Shown: positions 15,077-24,563, counted from the first letter of the stretch. The stretch is 64,000 nucleotides of DNA from Bacillota bacterium (GCA_023435705.1 JAEYRH010000016.1:124001-188000); one strand, 5' to 3'. Numbers and translations: made by a program. The notes: generated by a model from the letters alone, not told the origin.

Positions 15077-17716
15077 ATGTTGACCATGGAAAAGAACTAT
15101 GATCCGAAGCTTTGGGAAGAAAAGCTCTATACCGAGTGGGAAGAGAATGGCTATTTCCACGACGAGCCCGACCCCTCAAAAAAGCCTTACTCCATCGTGA
15201 TCCCGCCGCCAAACATCACCAGCCAGCTGCACATCGGCCACGCGTTGAATAACACCTTACAGGACATCCTGATCCGTTTCCGGCGCATGCAGGGCTATTG
15301 CACGCTATGGATGCCCGGCACCGACCATGCCAGCATCGCCACCGAAGTGAAGATCATCGAGGCATTGAAGGCTGAGGGGCTGACCAAGCAGGACATCGGC
15401 CGCGATGAGTTTCTGCGCCGCGCCTGGAAATGGTATGACAAATATGGCGGCATTATTGTGTCGCAGCTGAAAAAGCTGGGTTCTTCCTGCGACTGGCAGC
15501 GGCTGCGCTTCACAATGGATGAAGGATGCAGCAAAGCGGTGCGCGAGGTTTTCGTGCGGTTATATGAAAAGGGCCTCATTTACCGAGGCAACCGCATTAT
15601 CAACTGGTGCCCCGAGTGTAAGACGGCCTTGTCTGACGCCGAGGTGGAGTTTGAGGAAGACAAATCCAAGCTCTGGTATCTTCGCTACCCGCTGACCGAT
15701 GGCAGCGGCTTCATCCTGGTTGCCACAACGAGGCCGGAGACCATGCTGGGCGACACCGCCGTGGCTGTGAACCCCAAGGATGAGCGTTATGCCGCGATGG
15801 TGGGCAAGACGGTGATGCTTCCCATCATGAACCGCGAGATCCCCATCGTGGCTGACGACTATGTGGAGGCCGGGTTTGGCACCGGCGCCGTGAAGATCAC
15901 ACCGGCCCATGACCCCAACGATTATGAGATGGCCCTTCGGCACAACCTGCCGATGATCAACCTGCTCACAGAGAGCGGTATCCTCAACGAGAATGCCGGG
16001 GATTTTGCCGGTCTGTCCGCCGCTGAAGGTCGCAAATGCGTGGTAGAGCGCATGAAAGAGCTAAGCCTGCTCGAAAAGATTGAGGATTACACCCACAACG
16101 TGGGCTCCTGCTACCGCTGCCACCACACCGTTGAGCCTTTGATTTCCGACCAGTGGTTCGTAAAAATGAAGCCTTTGGCCGAGCCGGCTGTGGATGTGGT
16201 GCGCGACGGCACGGTGAAATTTGTGCCGGAGCGCTACTCCAAGACCTACTTCAATTGGATGGAAAACATCCGCGACTGGTGTATTTCCCGCCAGCTATGG
16301 TGGGGTCACCGCATCCCGGCATGGTATTGCCAGAGCTGCGGCCAGGTGATCGTGTCTCGTGAGGATCCTGATGTGTGCCCCCATTGCGGCAGCGCCAGCC
16401 TCAAGCAGGAAGAGGCCGTGCTGGACACCTGGTTCTCCTCGGCACTGTGGCCGTTCTCCACACTGGGCTGGCCGGATCAGACGGAAGACGTGAAGTACTT
16501 CTATCCCACCAGCACGCTGGTGACGGCCTATGACATCATCTTCTTCTGGGTGGCCCGCATGGTGTTCTCTGGCATAGAGCACATGGGGCAGATTCCTTTC
16601 AGCACGGTGCTGATCCACGGCCTGGTGCGCGACAGTGAGGGCCGCAAGATGAGCAAGTCGCTGGGTAACGGCATCGACCCGCTGGACGTGATCGCTCAAT
16701 ACGGCGCCGACGCACTGAGGTTCTCCTTTTCCATCGGTATCTCAGCAGGCAACGACCTTCGTTACTTCAGCGAAAAGGTGGAGTCAGCCCGTAACTTTGC
16801 CAATAAGATATGGAACGCGTCACGCTTCGTGCTGATGAACCTGGAGGGTGTGGAGCTGCTTCCGCTGGAGGGACTCAAGCTGGACGCGGGTGACAAGTGG
16901 ATCTTATCAAAGCTTGCCCGCACGATCACCGAAGTGACCACCAACCTGGAGGAATTCGAGTTGGGCCTTGCTGCTCAGAAGGTTTATGACTTCATCTGGA
17001 GCTCCACTTGTGACTGGTATATCGAGCTCACCAAGCCGCGCCTGTATGGCGGGGACGAAACCGAAAAGCAAACGGCAGCGTCGGTGCTGATGGTGGTGCT
17101 GAAGGCGGCTCTCAAGCTGCTGCACCCATTCATGCCCTTTGTCACTGATGCCATCTGGCAGTATCTGCCCGGAGATGAAGCATCGATCATGCGCTCCAGC
17201 TGGCCCGATGCCGCTCAATTGCCAGCATCTGCCACCGATGAAGCAGTGATGGAGCAAGCCATGGAGATCATCACTGCGGTGCGCACCATCCGGTCGGATA
17301 TGAAAGTGCCGCCGGCCAAAAAGCCAGCCTTGCGCCTGGCAGCCAAGGCCGAATGTGCCACCGATATGGCGCAGATGGAGCGGACCATCCTGGCATTGGC
17401 CGGTTTGTCGTCCATGGAATTGCTGCCGGAGGGCAGCACAGCGCCTAAGGGGGCGGTCTCCGCGATCTGTCAGGCCGGGGTGGTCTATCTGCCGTTGGGT
17501 GAGCTGGTGGACATTGCCCAGGAAATCGCCCGCGCCGAAAAGGAGCTGGCCACTCTGGCCCGCGATATGGCTTCTCTGGAAGGCAAGCTTAACAACGAAG
17601 GCTTCCTGGCCAAAGCCCCGGCGGCCGTGGTGGAATCGGAAAAGCAGCGCCTGGCTGCCGGCCGCGAAAAACTTGCCAAGCTGGAAGAGCGTGTGCGCGA
17701 CTTGCGGGATCTTTAG
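15077..17716 (+). CDS. valS: Valyl-tRNA synthetase
   Basis: This 879-residue class I synthetase charges tRNA-Val. The HIGH motif is in PNITSQLHIGHALNN near residues 44-58 and KMSKS is in GRKMSKSLGNG near residue 525. The editing (CP1) domain includes TTRPETMLGDTAVAVNP, and a zinc-type cluster CQSCGQ/CPHCGS is present. The C-terminal ~65 residues form the ValRS coiled coil (EIARAEKELATLARDMASLE onwards). The start ATG 15077 follows GGAGGG with 9-base spacing; an ATG nine bases later is possible. Expression is controlled by the upstream valine T-box, and folC probably shares the transcript, as in Bacillus. Confidence 0.97.
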   Translation: MLTMEKNYDPKLWEEKLYTEWEENGYFHDEPDPSKKPYSIVIPPPNITSQLHIGHALNNTLQDILIRFRRMQGYCTLWMPGTDHASIATEVKIIEALKAEGLTKQDIGRDEFLRRAWKWYDKYGGIIVSQLKKLGSSCDWQRLRFTMDEGCSKAVREVFVRLYEKGLIYRGNRIINWCPECKTALSDAEVEFEEDKSKLWYLRYPLTDGSGFILVATTRPETMLGDTAVAVNPKDERYAAMVGKTVMLPIMNREIPIVADDYVEAGFGTGAVKITPAHDPNDYEMALRHNLPMINLLTESGILNENAGDFAGLSAAEGRKCVVERMKELSLLEKIEDYTHNVGSCYRCHHTVEPLISDQWFVKMKPLAEPAVDVVRDGTVKFVPERYSKTYFNWMENIRDWCISRQLWWGHRIPAWYCQSCGQVIVSREDPDVCPHCGSASLKQEEAVLDTWFSSALWPFSTLGWPDQTEDVKYFYPTSTLVTAYDIIFFWVARMVFSGIEHMGQIPFSTVLIHGLVRDSEGRKMSKSLGNGIDPLDVIAQYGADALRFSFSIGISAGNDLRYFSEKVESARNFANKIWNASRFVLMNLEGVELLPLEGLKLDAGDKWILSKLARTITEVTTNLEEFELGLAAQKVYDFIWSSTCDWYIELTKPRLYGGDETEKQTAASVLMVVLKAALKLLHPFMPFVTDAIWQYLPGDEASIMRSSWPDAAQLPASATDEAVMEQAMEIITAVRTIRSDMKVPPAKKPALRLAAKAECATDMAQMERTILALAGLSSMELLPEGSTAPKGAVSAICQAGVVYLPLGELVDIAQEIARAEKELATLARDMASLEGKLNNEGFLAKAPAAVVESEKQRLAAGREKLAKLEERVRDLRDL

Positions 17717-17968
17717 TCTATCCCGTTATCTCTGGGGGGTCCGAGGGGCTTGCAAGTTTCCCTCAACCGAAAAGCCTAAAGGGCGATCAGGCCGAGAGAC
17801 TGTTTGAGGAGGGCAAAGCCCGACGAGTTGTCTTCGGCCCTCTCGTATCATGCTTCGCATGACACTGCCCCGATGGGCTTTGAGGTGAGGTCTCAGAAAC
17901 TTGCTTCCCCACGGTGGTTTTGGTGCTTTTGACAAACAAAAGCACATACGGAACGCCTGGGATGAAGC
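17717..17968 (+). repeat. Structured intergenic segment with imperfect inverted ends
   Basis: This 252-base gap contains no convincing gene. TTGCAAGTTTC near 17750-17760 is repeated inverted as GAAACTTGC at 17896-17904, with G-rich and C-rich flanks respectively, giving an element of about 160 bases with imperfect inverted ends. Inside are further small inverted pairs, for example GAGGGC/GCCCTC and CATGCTTCGCATG. The layout is compatible with a small dispersed palindromic repeat or a folded RNA region between valS and folC. I cannot see a second copy in the window. Confidence 0.4.
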
Positions 17969-19273
17969 ATGAATTACGAACAAAGCCTCGACTATATCTA
18001 CCATGCCAAACAATCTGGTGCCGAGAAACACGGCCTGGCAAACATCACCGAGCTGTTGAAGCGCCTCGGCAACCCCGAGGCGCTCTTTTCCAGCGTGCAC
18101 ATTGCCGGCACAAATGGCAAAGGATCCACTGCCGCCATGCTGGAATCAATTCTCAGGGCGGCAGGCTATCGCACCGGCTTGTATACGTCTCCGTTCTTGG
18201 AGCGGTTTCCCGAGCGCATCCGGGTGAGCGGTTTGGAGATCAGCGAAGATGATTTTGCTGCGCTGGCCACGGAGGTGCGGGAAGCTGCTGACAGCATGGT
18301 TCTTGACGGCCTCGGTCATCCCACGTTCTTTGAGTTAACAACGGCCTGCGGCTTTTTACACTTCGCCCGCCAGGCGGTGGATATCGCTGTGGTAGAAGCT
18401 GGCTTGGGTGGGCGAACCGACGCAACGAACGTGATTACGCCAGTTTTGTCTGTTATCACCACCATCGGTATTGACCACGCGGCGTCGCTGGGTGGAACGC
18501 TGGAGAGCATCGCTTCGGAAAAGGCAGGCATCCTGAAGCCCGGTGTGCCTGCAGTGCTGGCCGGCGGCAACGAGCGCGCTGTTGAAAATGTGTTCCGACA
18601 GCATGCAGAAGCTCAGGGTGTTGATTTGTTTTATGCGGGTGATGGGGTTATTCATATCAAAAGGCAAGACCTGCATGGGCAGGCCTTCGATTTATCCACT
18701 CAAAACATGATATTTGAAGACCTTGAGATTAGCTTTTTGGGAAAACACCAATTGATCAATGCTGCCACGGCGGTGCAAGCTGTTCATTTGCTTGTTGCCG
18801 CTGGCTTCATGATAAATGAGAAGGCGGTTCGCTCAGGGCTTGCCCAAGCACGCTGGCCTGGCCGTATGGAGCTGCTGCGAAAAGAGCCGCCACTCATCAT
18901 CGATGGCGCTCACAACCCACAAGGTGCAGAAGCGCTGGCTCATGCCGTGCTGGAATTGTTGCCAGACAGACCAATTTGTTTGGTGGCCGGCGCGATGGCC
19001 GATAAGGATGTGCCGGCGATGGTGAGGCATTTTGCGCGGTTTGCTTCCCATGCAATCATCACGCTGCCGCCGTCCCACGGCAGGCTGCAGAAAGAGGCGG
19101 GGCAACTGGCCGCAATGTTTGAGCAAGCTGCTGTGCCTTCGCAGGCCTGCACAGATTGGCGGGAAGCAATCAGGCTTGCGATGGGGAGCGGAATGGCGAT
19201 TGTGGTTGCCGGATCACTGTATCTGGCTGGGGCAGTGAGGACCTGGTGGCATTCAGGTGCTGGAGGCAGCTGA
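17969..19273 (+). CDS. folC: Folylpolyglutamate synthase / dihydrofolate synthase
   Basis: This 434-residue Mur-ligase-family enzyme adds glutamate to folates and may also make dihydrofolate. The N-terminus contains YDFI-like LDYIYHAK, then the P-loop HIAGTNGKGSTAAMLE (about residues 43-58), TSPFLERFPERI, and VVEAGLGGRTDATNVI. The C-terminal domain has LIIDGAHNPQGAEAL. All core motifs look intact. It follows valS as in Bacillus. The last 21 bases overlap the convergent lipoprotein gene on the minus strand. Confidence 0.95.
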   Translation: MNYEQSLDYIYHAKQSGAEKHGLANITELLKRLGNPEALFSSVHIAGTNGKGSTAAMLESILRAAGYRTGLYTSPFLERFPERIRVSGLEISEDDFAALATEVREAADSMVLDGLGHPTFFELTTACGFLHFARQAVDIAVVEAGLGGRTDATNVITPVLSVITTIGIDHAASLGGTLESIASEKAGILKPGVPAVLAGGNERAVENVFRQHAEAQGVDLFYAGDGVIHIKRQDLHGQAFDLSTQNMIFEDLEISFLGKHQLINAATAVQAVHLLVAAGFMINEKAVRSGLAQARWPGRMELLRKEPPLIIDGAHNPQGAEALAHAVLELLPDRPICLVAGAMADKDVPAMVRHFARFASHAIITLPPSHGRLQKEAGQLAAMFEQAAVPSQACTDWREAIRLAMGSGMAIVVAGSLYLAGAVRTWWHSGAGGS

Positions 19274-20305
19274 TGGCTGGACGCTCTCTGCCGCATCGTC
19301 TGCGGAGCCCTCATCCGGGTTCTCGGCAGGTTTCAGCGGTGTGTTGATTACTTCATTGATGCCCTCAATGTCTTCGGGAATGATCACATCCAGTATGATG
19401 CCGTCTTCATCCACGAACACGATCCATTTTTTCAAATCAATGGCGCTCTTTTGAAACAGGATTGCATTAGACTCCGGTGATACGCCTCCGCCAGTGTCCA
19501 CCGAGTCCAGCGCCTCATCCGGCTCCTGCACGATGATCTTGGTATAGCTGCTGTTGGCCTCCATACCCACCACAGATAACTTAAGCTGTTCACCCATCTT
19601 GGTTTTCCCAAAGGTTGTGATTAGGATACTGTCATTGGGCAGTGGTGCATACCCCTTGAAGGTATAGGCGCAGCTGGCCGTGCCGGTGTTTGGCGGTGTG
19701 GGGTCAGTGTAAAACTCAAAGCTTAACTCATTACCCGCTTCAGCCAGCTCATAAGCATCGATGGATGCTTTCAATTCTTCCAGGCTGCGGAAGGGTTTCA
19801 CAGTGTTGTCCTGCTTAAGCGTCGCGTTTTGCCGTTGGCCATCGATCAAAGCGGCAAGCGAGCCGTCGTCGGCATAATACTGATAGCACAGGGTGTCCCG
19901 ATCCTTCCCTTTACTTAGTTGGGGATAGATCAAGAGATTACCTTGTGCCACAAAATAGAAGAGATGCTCAACATTACTTCCGTCCACAACCGATATCACG
20001 CAGTCCGCCAGCAGCTCCGGGCTGTATTGGGCGGCTTCCGGTGGCTGGGCAGGCTTGCAGTCTTTGATGGCTTGCACAAGCTTTTGCAGCAGCTCCTTGT
20101 CGCTTGTTACATTAACAAACTGATAGTTGGCTCCCTTGCTCTGTTTCAGATACCGCAACTCAACGGTTGCGTTGCCTAAGGAACCAGTATCCGCACCGCA
20201 CTGTATCAGCAACTCAGCGGTGGAAGGGGCTGCGCCGCAGCCGGTGAGCAGTATCATTGAAACAAAGCATAACAAAAAGCATGTAAACAAAGGCAGTTTT
20301 CGCAC
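19253..20305 (-). CDS. Secreted lipoprotein of unknown function
   Basis: The 350-residue product starts with a basic n-region and hydrophobic stretch ending in the lipobox LTGC (cysteine near residue 23), so it should be a lipid-anchored surface protein. No family is recognised. Several segments resemble repeated beta units with a DGS/DGI-type turn (SVVDGSNVEHLFYFV, VFVDEDGIILDVIIPED). The last ~30 residues are acidic and low complexity. The gene is convergent with folC and overlaps its end by 21 bases. Confidence 0.8.
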   Translation of the reverse strand: MRKLPLFTCFLLCFVSMILLTGCGAAPSTAELLIQCGADTGSLGNATVELRYLKQSKGANYQFVNVTSDKELLQKLVQAIKDCKPAQPPEAAQYSPELLADCVISVVDGSNVEHLFYFVAQGNLLIYPQLSKGKDRDTLCYQYYADDGSLAALIDGQRQNATLKQDNTVKPFRSLEELKASIDAYELAEAGNELSFEFYTDPTPPNTGTASCAYTFKGYAPLPNDSILITTFGKTKMGEQLKLSVVGMEANSSYTKIIVQEPDEALDSVDTGGGVSPESNAILFQKSAIDLKKWIVFVDEDGIILDVIIPEDIEGINEVINTPLKPAENPDEGSADDAAESVQPSAASST

Positions 20306-20371
20306 CGTTCAACCTCCATACGACACCTTCATTATATACGAATACTGCCAGTTGGAAACAGAGAAACATAA

Positions 20372-20408
20372 AAACGCACAAGAGCCGTGCCATTTCTGAC
20401 ACGGCTCT
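20372..20408 (-). terminator. Terminator downstream of guaB and the glycosylase gene
   Basis: AGAGCCGTG (20381-20389) and CACGGCTCT (20400-20408) form a 9-bp stem; on the minus strand it runs into TGTGCGTTTTTATG. It lies about 120 bases past the stop at 20532. Confidence 0.65.
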
Positions 20409-20531
20409 ATCAAAAAAGGGGGATGGCTTTGCCCGCTGCGGCGGAATACTAGACTGATGCCTGATACCATACACCTCGCACTTCGAGCCGCCACCAACCC
20501 TTTGATACTAGTTTGATTTCAACAGGCTAAA

Positions 20532-21062
20532 TTATGCGTTGGAAGTGCTGTCAGACTCCCACTGGTTGGAAAGATATTCCAACAATGGACGCCAGCCTGA
20601 AAGTTTTTTTTCAAACCCCACGGCATAAGCCGGGCTGGTGGAAGGCAATGTTGTGACTGTGACATTGCGTTTGAGGCAGGGGAGCACCATCTTCGTAAAC
20701 AGCTTTTCCGCTCCTTTGCCATTCAGAAAAACGGCGCCAATACCGGGGTGAGCATCCAACAACTCCACAATGCGGTTTGGCTCCGGATGCTTGATGTCTG
20801 CATCTGCGCTGCCGGACCGCACACAAGATTCCAGCACATCCCAAAGGGCGATCCGCTTTTTCTGAAGAAACTGGATGCGGGCTTCATAATCCAATGGCTT
20901 TTCGAGCCCATAAAGCGCAAAAATGACTGACCAGAAGTGATTCCGCTCAAAAGCATAATACCGCTGTTGCCGCAACGACTCGGCGCCGGGCATGGTACCC
21001 AGCACCAGAGCCTTGCTTCTCTCATCAACAATCGGCGGGAAGGAATCAATCCGGTCAGTCAT
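20532..21062 (-). CDS. DNA-deoxyinosine (hypoxanthine-DNA) glycosylase, UDG superfamily
   Basis: The product is about 176 residues. The N-terminal ALVLGTMPGAESLRQQRYYA followed by NHFWSV is the signature of the family 6 (HDG-type) uracil-DNA-glycosylase superfamily: a G-T/S-x-P-G loop followed by Y-x-H/F-x-x-N-x-F-W. The C-terminal loop reads LPSTSPAYAV (STSPA), matching the family's second DNA-contact motif. Such enzymes remove deaminated adenine (hypoxanthine) from DNA. The start is ATG 21062, with AGGTG nine bases upstream inside the guaB stop region; the genes are 4 bases or fewer apart and co-transcribed with guaB, which makes IMP-derived XMP. Confidence 0.85.
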   Translation of the reverse strand: MTDRIDSFPPIVDERSKALVLGTMPGAESLRQQRYYAFERNHFWSVIFALYGLEKPLDYEARIQFLQKKRIALWDVLESCVRSGSADADIKHPEPNRIVELLDAHPGIGAVFLNGKGAEKLFTKMVLPCLKRNVTVTTLPSTSPAYAVGFEKKLSGWRPLLEYLSNQWESDSTSNA

Positions 21063-21065
21063 CAA

Positions 21066-22523
21066 TCACACCTGAGTGGAGTAGTTGGGCGCTTCCTTGG
21101 TGATGTAGATGTCGTGAGGGTGGCTTTCTTTGAGACCGGCTCCTGTTATTTTTATGAATGTGGCGTTTTGCTGCAAGGCATCCACGGTGGCAGCCCCACA
21201 ATAACCCATGCCGGACCGGAGCCCGCCAACCAACTGGTAGATGCTGTCGGAGGCAGAGCCCTTGTATGGCACGCGGCCTTCCACGCCCTCTGGCACAAGC
21301 TTGGTGGCACCTTCCTGGAAGTAACGGTCCTTACTACCCTTGGCCATGGCGGCAAGTGACCCCATGCCACGGTATACCTTGAACTTGCGGCCTTGGAAGA
21401 TTTCAGTTTCACCGGGGCTTTCATCGGTGCCGGCCAGCAGCGAGCCCAGCATCACACAGGCGGCACCGGCCGCAATGGCCTTTGTGATGTCGCCGGAATA
21501 CTTGATGCCGCCGTCTCCAATGATTGTTTTGCCATATTTGGCCGCTACTTCGGCGCAATCCATAATCGCTGTGATTTGGGGCACACCGATGCCGGCCACC
21601 ACACGGGTGGTGCAGATGGATCCCGGCCCGATGCCCACCTTCACTATGTCAGCGCCAGCACGATACAGGTCGGCGGTCGCGTCGGCAGTCGCCACATTGC
21701 CAGCAATGACTGCCAGGGCGGGATAAGCTGTCTTGATTGCTTCCACAGTTTTCAACACACCCAACGAATGTCCGTGTGCGGTGTCAACAGCCACCACGTC
21801 CACCTTGGCGGCCACCAGTGCGGCCACCCGCTCCAACATGTCGCCGGTCGCACCCACCGCCGCACCCGCCAACAGCCTGCCATTACAATCCTTGGCTGAA
21901 TTCGGATACTGTATGGCCTTTTCGATGTCCTTGATCGTGATCAGGCCTTTGAGCATGAAGTGATCATCTACAATGGGCAGTTTTTCAATGCGGTGTTCGG
22001 CAAGGATGCTTTTGGCCTCCTCCATTGATGTGCCCACCGGTGCGGTGACCAGGTTTTTGCTTGTCATAACTTCGCTGATGCGCTTGCTGTAATCTGTCTC
22101 AAAACGGAGATCGCGATTCGTCAAAATGCCAACGAGAAGACCATTCTTGGTGATCGGCACTCCGGAGATTTTGTAACGGGCCATGAGTTCGTTCGCGTCG
22201 GATACCCTGTGTTCCGGTGAAAGGAAGAATGGGTCTGTGATCACACCGTGCTCTGAGCGCTTGACTTTGTCAACATGGGAAGCTTGCTCCTCAACCGACA
22301 TATTCTTGTGGATGAGCCCCAGGCCGCCTTCCCTGGCCATCGCAATTGCCATTCGTGATTCGGTTACAGTGTCCATCGCGGCGCTCATGATTGGGATGTT
22401 CAGCACCAGATCCTTGGTCAGCTTGCTCCTCAGGTCCACCTGGTGGGGGAGCACCTCAGACCTACACGGCACCAGAAGGACGTCGTCGAAAGTCAGGCCT
22501 TCACGCAAGACTTTGCCGGGCAT
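21066..22523 (-). CDS. guaB: Inosine-5'-monophosphate dehydrogenase
   Basis: This 485-residue enzyme oxidises IMP to XMP with NAD, the committed step to guanine nucleotides. Two CBS modules (Bateman domain) sit at about residues 95-205 between LTFDDVLLVPCRS and the catalytic barrel. The catalytic cysteine is in GIGPGSICTTR and the flap region reads YRGMGSLAAM. I chose ATG 22523 because AGGAG lies 8 bases upstream; another ATG two codons upstream (22529) is only 2 bases from the same site. A perfect promoter is just upstream. Confidence 0.96.
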   Translation of the reverse strand: MPGKVLREGLTFDDVLLVPCRSEVLPHQVDLRSKLTKDLVLNIPIMSAAMDTVTESRMAIAMAREGGLGLIHKNMSVEEQASHVDKVKRSEHGVITDPFFLSPEHRVSDANELMARYKISGVPITKNGLLVGILTNRDLRFETDYSKRISEVMTSKNLVTAPVGTSMEEAKSILAEHRIEKLPIVDDHFMLKGLITIKDIEKAIQYPNSAKDCNGRLLAGAAVGATGDMLERVAALVAAKVDVVAVDTAHGHSLGVLKTVEAIKTAYPALAVIAGNVATADATADLYRAGADIVKVGIGPGSICTTRVVAGIGVPQITAIMDCAEVAAKYGKTIIGDGGIKYSGDITKAIAAGAACVMLGSLLAGTDESPGETEIFQGRKFKVYRGMGSLAAMAKGSKDRYFQEGATKLVPEGVEGRVPYKGSASDSIYQLVGGLRSGMGYCGAATVDALQQNATFIKITGAGLKESHPHDIYITKEAPNYSTQV

Positions 22524-22569
22524 CAGCATCACTCCTCTTTTATATACTCTTTTTTTTATATTAGGGGAT

Positions 22570-22598
22570 ACTATACCTTGTGTTTTCTGACCTGTCAA
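22570..22598 (-). promoter_or_regulatory. Promoter of guaB
   Basis: On the minus strand TTGACA (22598-22593), a 17-base spacer and TATAGT (22575-22570). The transcript would have a leader of about 40 bases, rich in A and T, before the AGGAG site. Confidence 0.85.
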
Positions 22599-22651
22599 CT
22601 ACCAAGTCGTGATGAAACCGGAAATATTTCAGAGATTATGATGCTTTATAT

Positions 22652-23056
22652 ATGAATAAGGTTCGGGTGTTATATGCTTGTATTATGCCCCAATCATCAT
22701 CCAAAAAACAGGTTTATGGTTTGTATATTTGGGCATCTAAAATAAACTTGATTTTTCGGCTTGGAGTGATACAATCATACAATATATTGTATGGTTGGTA
22801 TGAAGTGGGAACAACGATAGCCTGTTTCGTAGCAAGCGTGATGTTTGGCGTTGCTGAATTCCTTCTGGGCAAGAAAGTGTTATTAGTCGGTAGCAGACAG
22901 GGCAGTGCCGCTTTATATATCGCTCAATTGCTTATACTAAGTCTGGCGCTTTTGGCTGTGATATTTCTGATCTCCGAAGCGGCATTGCCGTTGTCAGCAG
23001 TGGGACTTGTCATAACGATGATAACACTGGCCGTGGTCAATAGCCTCAAGAGGTGA
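22652..23056 (+). CDS. Small membrane protein, probable AtpI (ATP synthase protein I)
   Basis: The 134-residue product has at least three hydrophobic segments: about residues 52-72, 85-107 and 112-130. Sequence alone does not prove the family, but it occupies the atpI position directly before atpB, with its stop overlapping the GTG of atpB (GTGA, 23053-23056). AtpI assists c-ring assembly and is poorly conserved. The start is uncertain; ATG 22685 (MPQSSSKK) is an alternative, and neither has a strong ribosome site. Confidence 0.55.
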   Translation: MNKVRVLYACIMPQSSSKKQVYGLYIWASKINLIFRLGVIQSYNILYGWYEVGTTIACFVASVMFGVAEFLLGKKVLLVGSRQGSAALYIAQLLILSLALLAVIFLISEAALPLSAVGLVITMITLAVVNSLKR

Positions 23057-23766
23057 ACCCCGTGCACGAATCAATCGATATTGCCCCAAAGGAATTATGG
23101 CATATAGACATTCCGTATCTTGGCGGAATGTCTATCACCAATACACTTTTTACCGCGTTTCTTGCATCAGGGATTCTGATCCTCGCAGCCATTATCATCC
23201 GGGTTTTTTTCCTAAAAAAGTTTCGTGATCAGCCTCGGGGGCTTCAGAATATACTTGAGCTCATGGTCGATGGCATGTCCAGCTTCACCTATCATCGTAT
23301 TGGCGAAAAAGCCGGCAGGGCGATTGCGCCTTATATGTTCACACTTGCTTGTTTGATTGGCTGCAACGGCCTGCTGGAGCTGTTTTCCATGGGAGTGCTT
23401 CGCACAGCGCCATCTGACCTGAATCAAACAGTAGCCTTTGCATTGATCACCTTTGTGCTGATCCGTGTGGTTGCCTACCGGCAAGTTGGTGTGATCGGCC
23501 GTATCAAGCACTATCTGTCTCCACAACCACTGGTTGCACCGATCAAACTATTCACCGATCTTGCGGTGCCGATTTCGTTGTCCTGCCGCATGTATGGCAA
23601 CCTGCTTGGCGGCTGGGTCGTCATGGAGTTGCTTTACAGCGCCTGGTTCTTACGGTTTGGCATACCGGTTGTAGGTGCGGCGTTTTTTTCACTGTTCCAC
23701 ACTGGCATCCAGGCATACGTCTTCATCATGCTTTCCCTGGCTTTTATGGAAGAAGCCATCGAATAA
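23053..23766 (+). CDS. atpB: F-type ATP synthase subunit a
   Basis: This 237-residue membrane subunit starts at GTG 23053, overlapping the previous stop. Several transmembrane segments are visible. The essential arginine that faces the c-ring is in PISLSCRMYGNLLGGW, corresponding to E. coli R210 (usual motif SLxxRLFGN). The C-terminal helices LFHTGIQAYVFIMLSLAF fit the expected Q-x-F/Y pattern. It forms the ion half-channels of the Fo sector. The SCRMYGN variant is a little unusual but retains arginine and the G-N pair. Confidence 0.93.
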   Translation: MNPVHESIDIAPKELWHIDIPYLGGMSITNTLFTAFLASGILILAAIIIRVFFLKKFRDQPRGLQNILELMVDGMSSFTYHRIGEKAGRAIAPYMFTLACLIGCNGLLELFSMGVLRTAPSDLNQTVAFALITFVLIRVVAYRQVGVIGRIKHYLSPQPLVAPIKLFTDLAVPISLSCRMYGNLLGGWVVMELLYSAWFLRFGIPVVGAAFFSLFHTGIQAYVFIMLSLAFMEEAIE

Positions 23767-23792
23767 CATAATTGAATCTGGAGGTATTATCT

Positions 23793-24014
23793 ATGGAACT
23801 TCTTGCAATCGGAGCGGCTTTGGCAGTATTGACCGGCGCTGCCTCGGCAATCGGCATGGGCATTGGATCATCAAAGGCATTTGAAGCGGTTTCCCGCCAG
23901 CCTGAAGCAGCAGGCAAAATCAACAGCATGCTGTTGCTCACATTGGTCATCATTGAGTCCACGGCAATCTACGGTTTCGTCATCGCATTGATGATGGTCG
24001 GTAAAATCGGCTAA
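23793..24014 (+). CDS. atpE: F-type ATP synthase subunit c
   Basis: The start at ATG 23793 follows TGGAGGT. The 73-residue hairpin has two transmembrane helices joined by the polar RQPEA loop. The ion-carrying glutamate is E55, within ESTAIY, which matches the E-S-T-x-x-Y pattern of sodium-binding c subunits. The glutamine in helix 1 that completes the sodium site in Ilyobacter is M22 here when aligned on the following lysine. Coupling ion (proton or sodium) is therefore ambiguous, with proton more likely. Confidence 0.95.
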   Translation: MELLAIGAALAVLTGAASAIGMGIGSSKAFEAVSRQPEAAGKINSMLLLTLVIIESTAIYGFVIALMMVGKIG

Positions 24015-24071
24015 TGTCGATACAAAGCCAATATCTGGCCTCAACAGGCATCTCCCGGGGGAGGTTAAAAC

Positions 24072-24560
24072 ATGGATAATTTATTGGATCCATGGGTAAT
24101 AGCGGCCTATCTGATTAACGTCGGTATTCTGTATGTTGTGTTGAGAATACTGCTATATAAGCCCATCCGTAAATTCCTGGATGAGCGTGAGTCTCGTTAT
24201 GCCCGCAGATCAGAAGAGATCGAGCGAAGGGATCATGACACCCATGAGGAGAAGGCAAAATACGAGCAGCTGATCGGGCATGTCAAGGATGAGTCTGATG
24301 TACTGCTAAAGGATAGCCGAATCGCTGCCAACCATCGCGCGGAAGAGATCATCGCTCAGGCTGAGGCGCAGGCAGAGGAATTGATTGCTCAGGCTCGCAA
24401 GCAAATTGCTGAGGAAAAGCGTTTGGCCAGACTGGAAATGCGTGAGGAAATTGTTGATCTTGCTGTGGATATGGCTGCCCGGATTCTGGAGCGGGAAGTC
24501 TCGGCAGATGACCACAAGCGCATTGTGGATCGTTTCCTTACCAGTGAAAGAGTAGGATAA
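24072..24560 (+). CDS. atpF: F-type ATP synthase subunit b
   Basis: The 162-residue product has one N-terminal membrane helix (AAYLINVGILYVVLRILLY) followed by KPIRKFLDERE, the typical b-subunit transition. A long charged coiled coil rich in E, K, R, A and Q runs to the end. It is the peripheral stalk that links Fo to F1 through delta. Its C-terminus (ILEREVSADDHKRIVDRFL) is the normal end of a b subunit, so it is not fused to delta. GGGGGAGG precedes ATG 24072. Confidence 0.92.
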   Translation: MDNLLDPWVIAAYLINVGILYVVLRILLYKPIRKFLDERESRYARRSEEIERRDHDTHEEKAKYEQLIGHVKDESDVLLKDSRIAANHRAEEIIAQAEAQAEELIAQARKQIAEEKRLARLEMREEIVDLAVDMAARILEREVSADDHKRIVDRFLTSERVG

Positions 24561-24563
24561 GGC

